DNA of 64,000 nucleotides from Oceanobacillus piezotolerans (GTDB lineage Bacteria > Bacillota > Bacilli > Bacillales > Amphibacillaceae), in assembly GCF_003665065.1 (NCBI RefSeq), contig NZ_RCHR01000006.1:62001-126000 (forward strand), in the 5' to 3' direction. The notes beneath the pieces are model-generated. The model did not search any database. It was not told the DNA's origin and saw only the letters and a list, made by a program, of their open reading frames with translations. The position numbers and the translations under genes were made by a program. Every line of letters starts with the position of its first letter. Position 1 is the first letter of the stretch. Below, piece by piece: positions 18,687-27,042 of the stretch.

Positions 18687-21600
18687 TTATTCGTTGCTTA
18701 ATGGCGGCAAATGCTGCTGTATTTGATCATGAACACGGAGGATTCCCCACATTCCCTGCTCAATATCCCAACGAATATTGCCTGATCTATACATATAATC
18801 TCCCGGGAAGTTAAATCTCCCTCCAGCACCGCCGATTATAAGCAAATCTTGTGCATCTCCAGCAACGATATGACCAATAAATGATTGAGAATTTGAATCC
18901 AATTCCCTTGGATCAAATTTCCATTTATGACCATGAAGGTGGAATGTGTGCGATCTTCTTCGCTCAGACGGATTTGTCAAGCGAATAAAGATAGGATCGC
19001 CAGGGTAAGCTTCAAAAACAGGTGTGGCAGGATCACCAAATACTTTCGAACTGAACAGGTCTCTTAACACAGGATGTTCTCTAAAACGGTTAATAAGTCT
19101 TTCACTCCGATAATTAAACCCGCGTGATCCAAAATCATATGTGTCCACTTCAAGATCTTCTGGATCAGCTTCAGGAATCGTACCTGCCAGTGGATCGACA
19201 ATCAGCTGACCCTGCTTATCAACGAGACGGACACCATCGTGCATAATTAAAACGAATTCTCTGAATGCGGCCTGAAAGAACTGGTTTCTAATGATTACAT
19301 TTGCACCGGCTTTGACAGATTCAAGAGTATACGGATCATGATAAGTTGAAAAGCGCGGCTCCGCGATAAAGGCTCCAAATGTACCAAATGAACGATGATT
19401 TCGTAAATCTGCCACATCCCACATGGCACAAGTTCCAACATTGGCACTCACATGCCAACGATACGTAATTTCCTCACCAAGCCCGACTGTTTGATCTGGA
19501 TTAAATCCTACCGTATCCCCGCTTGAAGTAGTAACATCATAATCAAGTAAATTTACATGTAACGAGATTCTTAGTGAAGGTGGATAAAAGGCTTGCTCTT
19601 TAACAGGCGGGTATGGGTGAATCCCATCCTGAAACGGAAATAATTCAAACTTAAGCCGGCTTGTCAATGTAACCTCAACGAGATCCCCGACATTTCCTCT
19701 CAGTACAAGAGGTTCTGGATTCTTTTTCCCGCTAAGAATATCTTCCACATCTTCTTCAAGAGCAAAAACGATACCGAACGGGTCATGATCCCCATAGGAA
19801 TTATAAATAATCGGCGTTTGAAAAGCGACAACACGATACCTTCGAATCGGTGCATTGTGTGCTACTTCAGGCGGTAATGTACTCTGTGGGTCGGCAAGAG
19901 CAGGCGGTTTTCCCGTCACAATCGGCAGCGGTTCTGTCCTCGGCGGAGGCAGAGGACGATCCAGCAATGGAATTAGATCTTCCACCTCTAGATCAAATGT
20001 GCGAATCAATCCCCATGTACCATTCCAAATGTCTTCCTCCGTTTCAAAAGCCCACAAATAATCTCCTGCCCGCGGAATTTCCATTTCAAATGTAAAGGAT
20101 TCGGAAATCCCAATATGCTGTTGAGATTGTAAAACTGTATCATTACTCGGACGTTCCCTTGGCCACTTTAAACCGTGAATATTAAAGCTATGGGACTCCT
20201 CCTGTGCCCCCTGCAGTAATCGGATGCGGATCGGATCCCCTTCATAAGCTCTTAATATCGGTGTGACAGGGTCACCATTAACAAACGAGCTGAAGGAATA
20301 GGCGGGATCACAATCTTCCCCAAGACGGAATTGAAGCGGTTCATTTTTATAATTAACAGCAAAAACACCCGGATCAGCCAGTGAACCAGGAAAATCCGGC
20401 GGCTGAAGCGGTTTTCCATCTTTATCGAATAAAAGCGCAAAATCCTGGATAAATAAAGACAAATCACGATAATTCGGAATAATAGGATTTCTGACGGTTA
20501 CTTGTGTTCCATGATCCGTTTCCTCGCCAGTTCTTGATTCAAAAAACTGGGAGAAACGAGGCTGAATGATTCCAGCACCAAATACCCCATGCTGTTGATG
20601 AGAAACGGGAAATAGGTGATCATGGAAGAAAAAGGCTTTTAATTCTGTATCTGCAAACCACTCATAGCGAATCGTCTCACCTGGCAGAACAGAACTGTCA
20701 TAGTTCCAGCCGACACTTGCTCCATCTGCTACTAGAACGTCGAATTTAACGAAATGGATATGAAATCCTGTCTCATACGTTCTCGTGACAAGCTGAAAGG
20801 CATCCCCATCAAGGACATGCGGCAACCGATTCGTAAAATTCATTCGAATACATGATCCAGCGGGTATGTGAAGGACGAGCGGTTCAGGCTCTTTTTTTCC
20901 TGAAAGTACATCATCAAGATCTTTATCCAGCACATATATTCTTCCTTTTGGATCATTCCAGCCTTGTTTATTATATACAATCGGCAATTCGATCATAGAC
21001 ACATCAAATTCAACGACGACAGGATTACCGAGACAGGAATCGACAAAAACAGCACCTGGTCTTGCGTTCGGTACAGCGGCATTTCTTTCAAGCTCCGTCA
21101 TTTCCCGGCCTCCGACAATCCCAAGCGGCGGTCTAGGTGCTTTACAGCCGACTTTTCCAGGTATAAAATTTGGAAATCCTGGCCTTTCGATCGTTGGGCT
21201 TGGCGGAACTGGCCGATCAGGCAAAGGCTGAAGCGGCGCAATTGGAATCCCGTTCGGGTAGCATTGACTGCCGTCCTGAAGGGTATCAAAGATGCGGTTA
21301 ATTCCCCACATCCCCACTTCAAAATGGGGGTATAGATGACAGTGAATAATTGCGTCCCCAATAGCACCCTGGAGGCTTCCAAGCCCGTATAGTGGTATGA
21401 TATTATAATGTGATTGCGGACTGATGGCCTGTGCATCCAATATCTCTGAATTGAGAGTATTTGGATCTCTGGGCCATTGATGAACGTGGTAGTGAAAGAC
21501 ATGGGTTTCTTTCGACGCTCCATGAATTAGTCTGATGACTGCTGGGTCTCCTTTATACCCACGTAATATGGGGGTAGCGGGATCTCCGAAAACCCATGAA

Positions 21601-22343
21601 TCATGGTGAACTTCTTCCCCTTCCACCTCAGGGGACACAACACCTTCTCGAACTAATCTTAAACGATTATGAAGCGGCTCATAACGATAATTAACTCCAT
21701 GAAATGATTCTGCCTCCTGATTCGTATGAGAATTAATTGGTCTATTGCCGGTTAAATCATCCACTTCCATTTCATCATTGAAAAACCATGCATACTCCCT
21801 AAAAGAAGGCAAAAAAGGATGGTGAATATCAGCAAAAACGCCACTGTTAAGTGCCTCCCCTGTCTCAGGATCTGTCCACCACGAGCCTCTTCTTTCAACG
21901 AGTAATGCACCAAAAAGGCCTTGAATATTGGATCCTTCTTCCGTGCTGGACACATTGCCTAGGTCGGTGAAAAAATAAATACCCTCGTTTGTTGTATTAA
22001 TTTGATAAAGGATGGTTTCTCCACAATCAGCTAAGGAGCTCGGGTTGAGTCCGACATTGGCTCCGTCTGATGTTAAAACATTATAATCTGCTTCCTGAAA
22101 ATGCATGCCCGCTGCAAAGGGAAGCTGATTTTCAAAGAGAATTTCTACAATATCTCCTGCATTGGCTCTGATCGTAAGGGGTTGCACGAGTTCAACCGGT
22201 GTAACTGGATTTTTGCGGACAAGCTCTTTGACCTTCGATTCATTTTCTTTTAATACATACATTCTTCCGTCCGGATTATGATCACCAAAATTATTGACGA
22301 CAATGCGAATCGGAATAGCTACCACATGGTAACGCCTAATCAT
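18687..22343 (-). CDS. mnxG: Multicopper manganese oxidase, MnxG type
   Basis: A 1218-residue multidomain cupredoxin protein, the size of MnxG of Mn(II)-oxidising marine Bacillus spores. Copper-site motifs: HVFHYHVHQW (281-290), HCHLYPHFEVGMW (334-346, trinuclear and type 1 site), HIHF (528-531), HDHLFPVSHQQHG (574-586), HSFNIHG (718-724) and HTFHLHGHKW (1132-1141). About six cupredoxin units can be traced, each starting with an RRY/VV and YN.GDHDP-like strand, as in ceruloplasmin. There is no signal peptide, fitting assembly onto the spore from the mother cell. The ATG is chosen for its AGAGGTGG 8 nt upstream. It is the last gene of a five-gene operon. In known systems MnxG works with two small subunits, MnxE and MnxF, to turn Mn(II) into Mn(IV) oxide. 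Confidence 0.9.
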   Translation of the reverse strand: MIRRYHVVAIPIRIVVNNFGDHNPDGRMYVLKENESKVKELVRKNPVTPVELVQPLTIRANAGDIVEILFENQLPFAAGMHFQEADYNVLTSDGANVGLNPSSLADCGETILYQINTTNEGIYFFTDLGNVSSTEEGSNIQGLFGALLVERRGSWWTDPETGEALNSGVFADIHHPFLPSFREYAWFFNDEMEVDDLTGNRPINSHTNQEAESFHGVNYRYEPLHNRLRLVREGVVSPEVEGEEVHHDSWVFGDPATPILRGYKGDPAVIRLIHGASKETHVFHYHVHQWPRDPNTLNSEILDAQAISPQSHYNIIPLYGLGSLQGAIGDAIIHCHLYPHFEVGMWGINRIFDTLQDGSQCYPNGIPIAPLQPLPDRPVPPSPTIERPGFPNFIPGKVGCKAPRPPLGIVGGREMTELERNAAVPNARPGAVFVDSCLGNPVVVEFDVSMIELPIVYNKQGWNDPKGRIYVLDKDLDDVLSGKKEPEPLVLHIPAGSCIRMNFTNRLPHVLDGDAFQLVTRTYETGFHIHFVKFDVLVADGASVGWNYDSSVLPGETIRYEWFADTELKAFFFHDHLFPVSHQQHGVFGAGIIQPRFSQFFESRTGEETDHGTQVTVRNPIIPNYRDLSLFIQDFALLFDKDGKPLQPPDFPGSLADPGVFAVNYKNEPLQFRLGEDCDPAYSFSSFVNGDPVTPILRAYEGDPIRIRLLQGAQEESHSFNIHGLKWPRERPSNDTVLQSQQHIGISESFTFEMEIPRAGDYLWAFETEEDIWNGTWGLIRTFDLEVEDLIPLLDRPLPPPRTEPLPIVTGKPPALADPQSTLPPEVAHNAPIRRYRVVAFQTPIIYNSYGDHDPFGIVFALEEDVEDILSGKKNPEPLVLRGNVGDLVEVTLTSRLKFELFPFQDGIHPYPPVKEQAFYPPSLRISLHVNLLDYDVTTSSGDTVGFNPDQTVGLGEEITYRWHVSANVGTCAMWDVADLRNHRSFGTFGAFIAEPRFSTYHDPYTLESVKAGANVIIRNQFFQAAFREFVLIMHDGVRLVDKQGQLIVDPLAGTIPEADPEDLEVDTYDFGSRGFNYRSERLINRFREHPVLRDLFSSKVFGDPATPVFEAYPGDPIFIRLTNPSERRRSHTFHLHGHKWKFDPRELDSNSQSFIGHIVAGDAQDLLIIGGAGGRFNFPGDYMYRSGNIRWDIEQGMWGILRVHDQIQQHLPPLSNE

Positions 22344-22366
22344 TGATTTTCCCACCTCTCGCTGCC

Positions 22367-22672
22367 TTACTGTAGATCATTTAGTTCAGGAATTCTAGGT
22401 TCTCCTGGTCGCTCGATATAAAATACTTCGATGTTATCAATATGCATGACCCATGTTCGATTTTCTAACTGTGCAAAATGCGTAGTTTCAACAAATATCT
22501 CTAAAGCATCCTCGACTATAGAGAGTATTTCTCCTATAAACATAAATGGAAAGGATGGAGATAAAATAAAAACCCTACAACCAATTCCATTTTGAAAATG
22601 TTTGAGTAGTTCTTCATCATGCATCGTATTAACGGCATCGTAATTCCCATAATAACTTGACATTAAATACAT
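22367..22672 (-). CDS. Small mnx-operon protein, MnxF candidate
   Basis: A 101-residue protein coded 23 nt upstream of mnxG. Residues ~30-90 form a single beta module (GCRVFILSPSFPFMFIGEIL ... MHIDNIEVFYI) like those of the neighbouring proteins. Its size and position match MnxF of the MnxEFG complex; this is inferred from context, not from an alignment. The first ATG has GGAGG very close (about 3-4 nt); an in-frame ATG at 22663 has it ~12 nt away, so either may be used. Confidence 0.6.
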   Translation of the reverse strand: MYLMSSYYGNYDAVNTMHDEELLKHFQNGIGCRVFILSPSFPFMFIGEILSIVEDALEIFVETTHFAQLENRTWVMHIDNIEVFYIERPGEPRIPELNDLQ

Positions 22673-22694
22673 TCTCCTCCTTATTGATCAATAA

Positions 22695-23141
22695 TTAAAC
22701 AAGCGGGAACCTGGTGTCACTGTCGAAATTTGGTGTGAAATGAGCGATTTTTTCGAGGGGGATAGATAATGGCGTTGGAAATTGATAAAAGGGTGCATTT
22801 AGTATTTTAATGGTAACTGGAAATATAGTAAGATGACCTCTTTCCACTTCCACGACAGGTCCGATAAAAATCGGTCTAAATGTCTGCCCCAATAGATTTA
22901 ACTGTGCTGATTCCGTGACGATAAGGATTTCTTCTCCTATAAGTCCAACTAACCCTCTAAAAAAGTCATCCTTAATATCTTTATCTTGATTCGTTTCGAT
23001 ACTTTCTTGTATAACTTTATCGATATCATGATCTATCCGTTCATCTTTTTTTTCTTTTTTCCTTTCTTCTTTATTATCGTCCTTACCTTCCTCATCTCTC
23101 TTTAGTTTAGTTTCTTCTTTACTCTCATTTGGTTTTAGCAT
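22695..23141 (-). CDS. Small mnx-operon protein with charged N-terminus, MnxE candidate
   Basis: A 148-residue protein. Residues ~1-55 are a Lys/Glu/Asp-rich low-complexity tail. The remainder (about 60-140) is a beta module (LVGLIGEEILIVTESAQLNL ... LSIPLEKIAHF) resembling those of its neighbours. The ATG at 23141 is chosen because AAAGGAG lies 7 nt upstream; the frame extends 13 codons further without a ribosome binding site. It is next to the MnxF candidate and may be the MnxE counterpart or an extra coat protein. Confidence 0.55.
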   Translation of the reverse strand: MLKPNESKEETKLKRDEEGKDDNKEERKKEKKDERIDHDIDKVIQESIETNQDKDIKDDFFRGLVGLIGEEILIVTESAQLNLLGQTFRPIFIGPVVEVERGHLTIFPVTIKILNAPFYQFPTPLSIPLEKIAHFTPNFDSDTRFPLV

Positions 23142-23206
23142 TTTACTCTCCTTTTTTAGGCTGATTAGTATTTTTAACAATTTATCAAATGGTCATATTA
23201 TAAAAA

Positions 23207-23740
23207 TCATCGTAATTGTTTTTTTTCGAATAATGATAGTAAACTAACTAAACGTATACTATGAACACTAGAAATATGTTTCAGCTTCACGTCAACCATT
23301 TTATTCAAGAAAGAAATTTGGAGCTGATCTCGATCAACATTCTGAATTTTGCCATATATGGTTTCTTTACCGGTTCGAATTTTTACCCACATAGACCTCC
23401 AAGATTTTAAGTGAGTGGCTAAAGACTCTTCATAAAATTGTCGAATTAATTCTTCTCTCTTCAATACGGTTTCACCAAAGTTGTAAAGCAACTTTCGTTT
23501 TAAGTCATTGTCATAAATAATGTACTGGTGACTGTCAGTAAAATTCGGTGTTCCAGTAAGGATATTAGCTGACTTGATGGTATAGTAAGGGAACCAAATT
23601 CGCTCATTTAATTTCGTTAACATCACAAAATCACGTCCAATAGTGTTTACTTTGCCAATTGTACGAATGGTCTCCTCTCCACTTTCAGAATAGATCACAA
23701 CTTTCTGGTTTCGTTTCATGTGGAAAAATCTTCTTAACAT
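23207..23740 (-). CDS. mnx-operon protein with two CotB-like modules
   Basis: A 177-residue protein. The first module is at about 7-55 (QKVVIYSESGEETI ... VGRDFV-like IGRDFVMLTKLNERIWFPYYTI). A linker with NFGETV follows, then a second module at about 118-165 (MWVKIRTGKETIYGKIQNV ... VDVKLKHISSVHSI). It is a paralogue of the 285-residue protein at 16495-17352. Its ATG overlaps the preceding stop (TGATG) and has no Shine-Dalgarno of its own, so it is probably translated by coupling. The role in the oxidase complex is unknown. Confidence 0.65.
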   Translation of the reverse strand: MLRRFFHMKRNQKVVIYSESGEETIRTIGKVNTIGRDFVMLTKLNERIWFPYYTIKSANILTGTPNFTDSHQYIIYDNDLKRKLLYNFGETVLKREELIRQFYEESLATHLKSWRSMWVKIRTGKETIYGKIQNVDRDQLQISFLNKMVDVKLKHISSVHSIRLVSLLSLFEKKQLR

Positions 23741-23958
23741 CAATACTTTTTTTTTTCTGGAGAAGCTTCAGCAATCTTCAAAAGGTTTGCTTGTTCTGCA
23801 TAATCATGAAATATCCTGATTTCTTCGGTCGATGAGGCACCAGGAGGCGAAGTTATGCCTTCATTTGTTTCATGGATCTCATCTTTTTTTATGTTTTCAT
23901 TCTTTCTTTTTTCTAATAAAACAGGAATGTAATCATTAAGTCTCACCCCGGTTTTCAT
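23740..23958 (-). CDS. First gene of the mnx operon, 72-residue hydrophilic protein
   Basis: A short protein with no recognised family. It is hydrophilic, rich in Lys/Glu/Asn, has a central PPGASSTEE turn and ends EKKKY. The ATG is preceded by GAGAGGAGAGG and lies about 30 nt from a mother-cell-type promoter. It is kept as a gene because of the strong ribosome binding site and the TGATG coupling to the next gene. Confidence 0.6.
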   Translation of the reverse strand: MKTGVRLNDYIPVLLEKRKNENIKKDEIHETNEGITSPPGASSTEEIRIFHDYAEQANLLKIAEASPEKKKY

Positions 23959-23990
23959 AAAACCCTCTCCTCTCGATAGATGTCAAAATT

Positions 23991-24017
23991 AATGTATGGG
24001 CTAGAAGATTTAGTTAT
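23991..24017 (-). promoter_or_regulatory. Mother-cell sporulation promoter (SigE/SigK-like) of the mnx operon
   Basis: On the minus strand ATA, a 16-nt spacer, then CATACATTA. CATACATT matches the SigE -10 pattern CATACANT exactly, and CATACATTA also fits the SigK pattern CATANNNTA. It lies about 33 nt upstream of the first mnx-operon start. Confidence 0.6.
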
Positions 24018-24200
24018 TCATAAATTTACAATTTTTAGTAAAAACATGAATACTTTCACCCCTTTGTTGATCAAATAAAAGAACATAATATCTTTTCTAT
24101 AATAAAGTCCCTACCTTGAATCGGGACTTATATTAGGTTTACCTCTGTAAAGTAGAACTGCCATCAGCGGGGTTTTTTCGAAACACGATGACTAGTTCGA

Positions 24201-24344
24201 TTGAAGAATAGTATTGAAAGTATTCTTCCAAATTCGAAATACTTTGTGCACGATTTGAAAGAACATTCTAAATGGATAAATGAACCAGTCGTTTTCGTCA
24301 ACTTACCAGCATTTATATTAAGTGTTGTACTACCATTTATTTAA
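24201..24344 (+). pseudogene. Possible membrane-protein C-terminal remnant
   Basis: An open frame of 47 codons ending in a hydrophobic tail (WINEPVVFVNLPAFILSVVL) with protein-like composition. It has no ribosome binding site, and an out-of-frame ATG lies just upstream (24188). It may be the end of a decayed gene; the rest of this 390-nt gap shows nothing clear. Confidence 0.25.
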
Positions 24345-24406
24345 AAGCATTGGAATGGAATTTCCTGAACAGCCCCAAACATACACTATACAAAGGAGGT
24401 AATGAT

Positions 24407-24814
24407 TTGAGCTTACTGATTATCTTGATTTCTGTAAGTTATTTCATTGTTTGTTTTGTTTCCTATTCCTACTTGTATAAGGTTAAGAATCTAATTGGAT
24501 ATCATCTTGGAATGAATCTTGCAATGTCGAGTAGTGGGGTAATGGGGATCGCAGTAGGAACCGTCCTTGGCTATGCTTTTCCAGCCCATTATACGTTGAT
24601 TACAATTGCCGCCACTGTTATAGCTGTTATTATTGGTGCTATTTTTGGTGCATTGGTGGATTACCAAACTTTGCTTTCCGGTATTTCTAGTGGTTTGATG
24701 GCAGGAGTAATGGGGCCAATGATCGGAGTAGTTGCAGACCTTGGACTTGTCACTTTTACTACTATTTTAGTGTATTTCACGTTTGGAATTCTTTGTTTTT
24801 CCCTACGCTCCTAA
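24407..24814 (+). CDS. Small integral membrane protein, four helices
   Basis: A protein of about 135 residues, start TTG chosen because AAAGGAGGT lies 7 nt upstream; the in-frame frame upstream has no such site. Four hydrophobic segments with Gly-rich packing motifs (GVMGIAVGTVLGYAF, GAIFGALVDY, GVMGPMIGVVADLG) are seen. I do not recognise the family. It is divergent from the mnx operon, and nothing shows whether the two are linked. Confidence 0.65.
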   Translation: MSLLIILISVSYFIVCFVSYSYLYKVKNLIGYHLGMNLAMSSSGVMGIAVGTVLGYAFPAHYTLITIAATVIAVIIGAIFGALVDYQTLLSGISSGLMAGVMGPMIGVVADLGLVTFTTILVYFTFGILCFSLRS

Positions 24815-25025
24815 AAATAATACAGTAGATTTAGAAACGTTCAAATGGACACGAGAATAATAATAATCATCATTAAAGTGAAATCTAGTATTACCGTATT
24901 CCTAGATCCACTGTTTTGGAATGCCATCCATATCTGCAGCAAATAGAATTAAAAGTGTTCTGTGAAAAGCATCATATCCACTTTAATTTACGTCTCTGTT
25001 TCTATCATCGACTAGAGAATAGGTC

Positions 25026-25054
25026 TTGACTTTAAATTGATAATTAAATAGAAT
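25026..25054 (+). promoter_or_regulatory. SigA promoter of the ABC-F leader
   Basis: TTGACT, 17-nt spacer, TAGAAT. The start of transcription should fall near 25061, so the transcript carries a leader of ~250 nt before the ABC-F gene. Confidence 0.75.
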
Positions 25055-25082
25055 GAAATCAAGTGTAAAGGAGGTGGGTTTG

Positions 25083-25205
25083 ATGAATTTTACTGGTAGT
25101 GGCATAGCGAAGTTAAAAGCATATATTGCAATTCGTTATGCAATTTTTGCGACTGTTTTCGTTCAAGGGGGTAGTCTGCCCTTTTTTAGGAACCAAATAG
25201 CGTAA
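25083..25205 (+). CDS. 40-residue upstream ORF in the ABC-F leader
   Basis: Starts with ATG 8 nt after AAAGGAGG and encodes MNFTGSGIAKLKAY... ending FFRNQIA. It has a hydrophobic centre and a basic end, and no known family. It lies between a SigA promoter and an intrinsic terminator that precedes an ABC-F gene. This is the layout of leader peptides that control antibiotic-responsive ABC-F genes by ribosome stalling. The peptide itself may be functional or only its translation may matter. Confidence 0.65.
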   Translation: MNFTGSGIAKLKAYIAIRYAIFATVFVQGGSLPFFRNQIA

Positions 25206-25247
25206 AAATACCAGTAAGAGACATCTGCCTACAACGGGATTATTTTA

Positions 25248-25284
25248 GACGCCCGAGAGTTCTCTCTCTTTGGCGTCTTTTTTG
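25248..25284 (+). terminator. Attenuator-like terminator ahead of the ABC-F gene
   Basis: GACGCC...GGCGTC stem with an inner GAGAG/CTCTC stem, then TTTTTT, 30 nt upstream of the ABC-F start. An outer 8-bp pairing AAGAGACA (25216-25223) with TGTCTCTT (25286-25293) encloses it. Confidence 0.75.
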
Positions 25285-25314
25285 TTGTCTCTTCTGTAAT
25301 GGAGGAAGAGAAAA

Positions 25315-26943
25315 ATGATTATTTGCAGCTTACAGAACGTTACCCAAACTTATGGTGGGAATACGATTTTTAGTGATATTACTTGTGAATTTCAACAAGG
25401 CGAACGGATTGGATTAATTGGAAGAAATGGAGAAGGTAAAACGAGTCTTCTGCATTTAATTGCAAAGCGAACAGAACCAGCATCAGGAATCATAACATGG
25501 AAAAAAGGGCTAACAGTTGGGTTATTGCAACAAAACCCCGATATAGCGATTAACGAGAAGGTTGAAGTGTTGCTTTACAATGTATTTACCTCACTAAAAG
25601 CATTGAGAAGTAAAATGGAAGACTTGGAAGAGAAGATGGCGAGCGAATCAGACCCTGATAAATTAACTCGACTGATAGGAAGATACGGAGAAGTCCAGGA
25701 AGCTTTTCAAGAGCAGGGTGGGTATGAAATGGATGCACAGGTGCGAAGGGTGACGAGTGGACTGCAAATGACACAGTTACTAGATAAAACCTGGGGACAA
25801 TTAAGTGGTGGTGAGCGAACAAAGGTTGGTTTAGCAAGGCTGTTATTACAGGCACCAGATTTACTACTGCTTGATGAACCTACGAATCACTTAGATTTCC
25901 TGGCGATTGAATGGTTAACAGGGTTTGTCCAACAGTATAAGGGAACCGTTATTATCGTCTCGCATGACAGATATTTTTTAGACGAAACGGTTACTTCTAT
26001 TTTAGAAATGGACCAAGGGGAACTGATTACCTACCACACGAACTATACCAATTATGTACAGGAAAGAGAAGAGCGTCTATTACGTGAATTCCAGCAATAT
26101 CAGGACCAACAGAAGAAGATTAAAAAAATGAAAGAAACGATTAAAAGGTTAAAAGAATGGGCAAATCAAGCAAATCCACCGAATGCAGGAATGCATAGAC
26201 AAGCGAAAAGTATGGAAAAAGCATTGGCTAGAATAGAGGTTATGAAGCGTCCTATTTTAGAACAGAAAAAAATGAATCTTGATTTTCATATGAAGAAACG
26301 AAGTGGTAAAGATGTCGTTGTTATGGATGGGGTATGGAAGCAGTATGATGAAAACGTGTTATTTGCCGATCTTCAATTCCATGTACGTTTTCAAGAGAGA
26401 GTGGCTATAGTAGGTGAAAATGGAACTGGGAAATCAACGATTCTTAAACTGATACTTGGTAGAGAAGAGGCTGATATTGGGGAAGTGAAGCTTGGGAGTA
26501 ATTTATCGATAGGGTTCCTTTCACAGCATATGTTAGAACTCGAAAGTGAAAATACGATTGTCAATGAATTTCGCGAACATGTACACGTAACAGAGGGAGA
26601 AGCAAGGGCAATGCTTGCAAAATTTCTGCTTTATGGGGATACTGTCTTTCAAAAGGTAAAAAGCTTGAGTGGTGGAGAGAAGATGCGACTGCGCTTAGCG
26701 GAGCTTGTTTACCAAGACCATAACTTGCTTATTCTAGATGAACCGACCAATCATTTAGATATTGAATCGAAGGAAGTTCTTGAGGAAGCACTAGAACAAT
26801 TTGAAGGTACGATTATAGCGGTGTCGCATGACAGGTATTTCCTCGATCGTCTTTTTCCTGTTACTTATTTATTGCAGGAAAACAGATTAACAAAATTTGA
26901 ATTAAGCTATACGGATGCAAGAAGGAAATGGAAGAAGGAGTAA
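25315..26943 (+). CDS. ABC-F ATPase, ribosome-associated
   Basis: A 542-residue soluble protein with two ABC cassettes and no membrane domain. Walker A motifs are GRNGEGKT (36-43) and GENGTGKST, each cassette has an LSGGE signature, and both Walker B stretches read LLLLDEPTNHLD-like. A charged inter-domain linker (about 240-310, coiled coil) is the arm that reaches the ribosomal P/A site in this family. ABC-F proteins either protect ribosomes from antibiotics (Vga/VmlR type) or resolve stalled translation. The attenuator leader favours the protective, drug-induced role; which drug is unknown. Confidence 0.88.
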   Translation: MIICSLQNVTQTYGGNTIFSDITCEFQQGERIGLIGRNGEGKTSLLHLIAKRTEPASGIITWKKGLTVGLLQQNPDIAINEKVEVLLYNVFTSLKALRSKMEDLEEKMASESDPDKLTRLIGRYGEVQEAFQEQGGYEMDAQVRRVTSGLQMTQLLDKTWGQLSGGERTKVGLARLLLQAPDLLLLDEPTNHLDFLAIEWLTGFVQQYKGTVIIVSHDRYFLDETVTSILEMDQGELITYHTNYTNYVQEREERLLREFQQYQDQQKKIKKMKETIKRLKEWANQANPPNAGMHRQAKSMEKALARIEVMKRPILEQKKMNLDFHMKKRSGKDVVVMDGVWKQYDENVLFADLQFHVRFQERVAIVGENGTGKSTILKLILGREEADIGEVKLGSNLSIGFLSQHMLELESENTIVNEFREHVHVTEGEARAMLAKFLLYGDTVFQKVKSLSGGEKMRLRLAELVYQDHNLLILDEPTNHLDIESKEVLEEALEQFEGTIIAVSHDRYFLDRLFPVTYLLQENRLTKFELSYTDARRKWKKE

Positions 26944-27042
26944 ATGACAATGGCTGCACATTAGTGTAGATGGTATGATTTCTAAGACGGAATCAGTCTA
27001 TGTTAAAATAAATCTATCATGTAAAAGTAGGGAGCGAGTAAC

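Noticed and set aside
19850..21523. Antisense and alternate-frame ORFs inside mnxG
   Set aside because: They are shadows of a GC-richer coding sequence with clear copper motifs. None has a ribosome binding site or family features.
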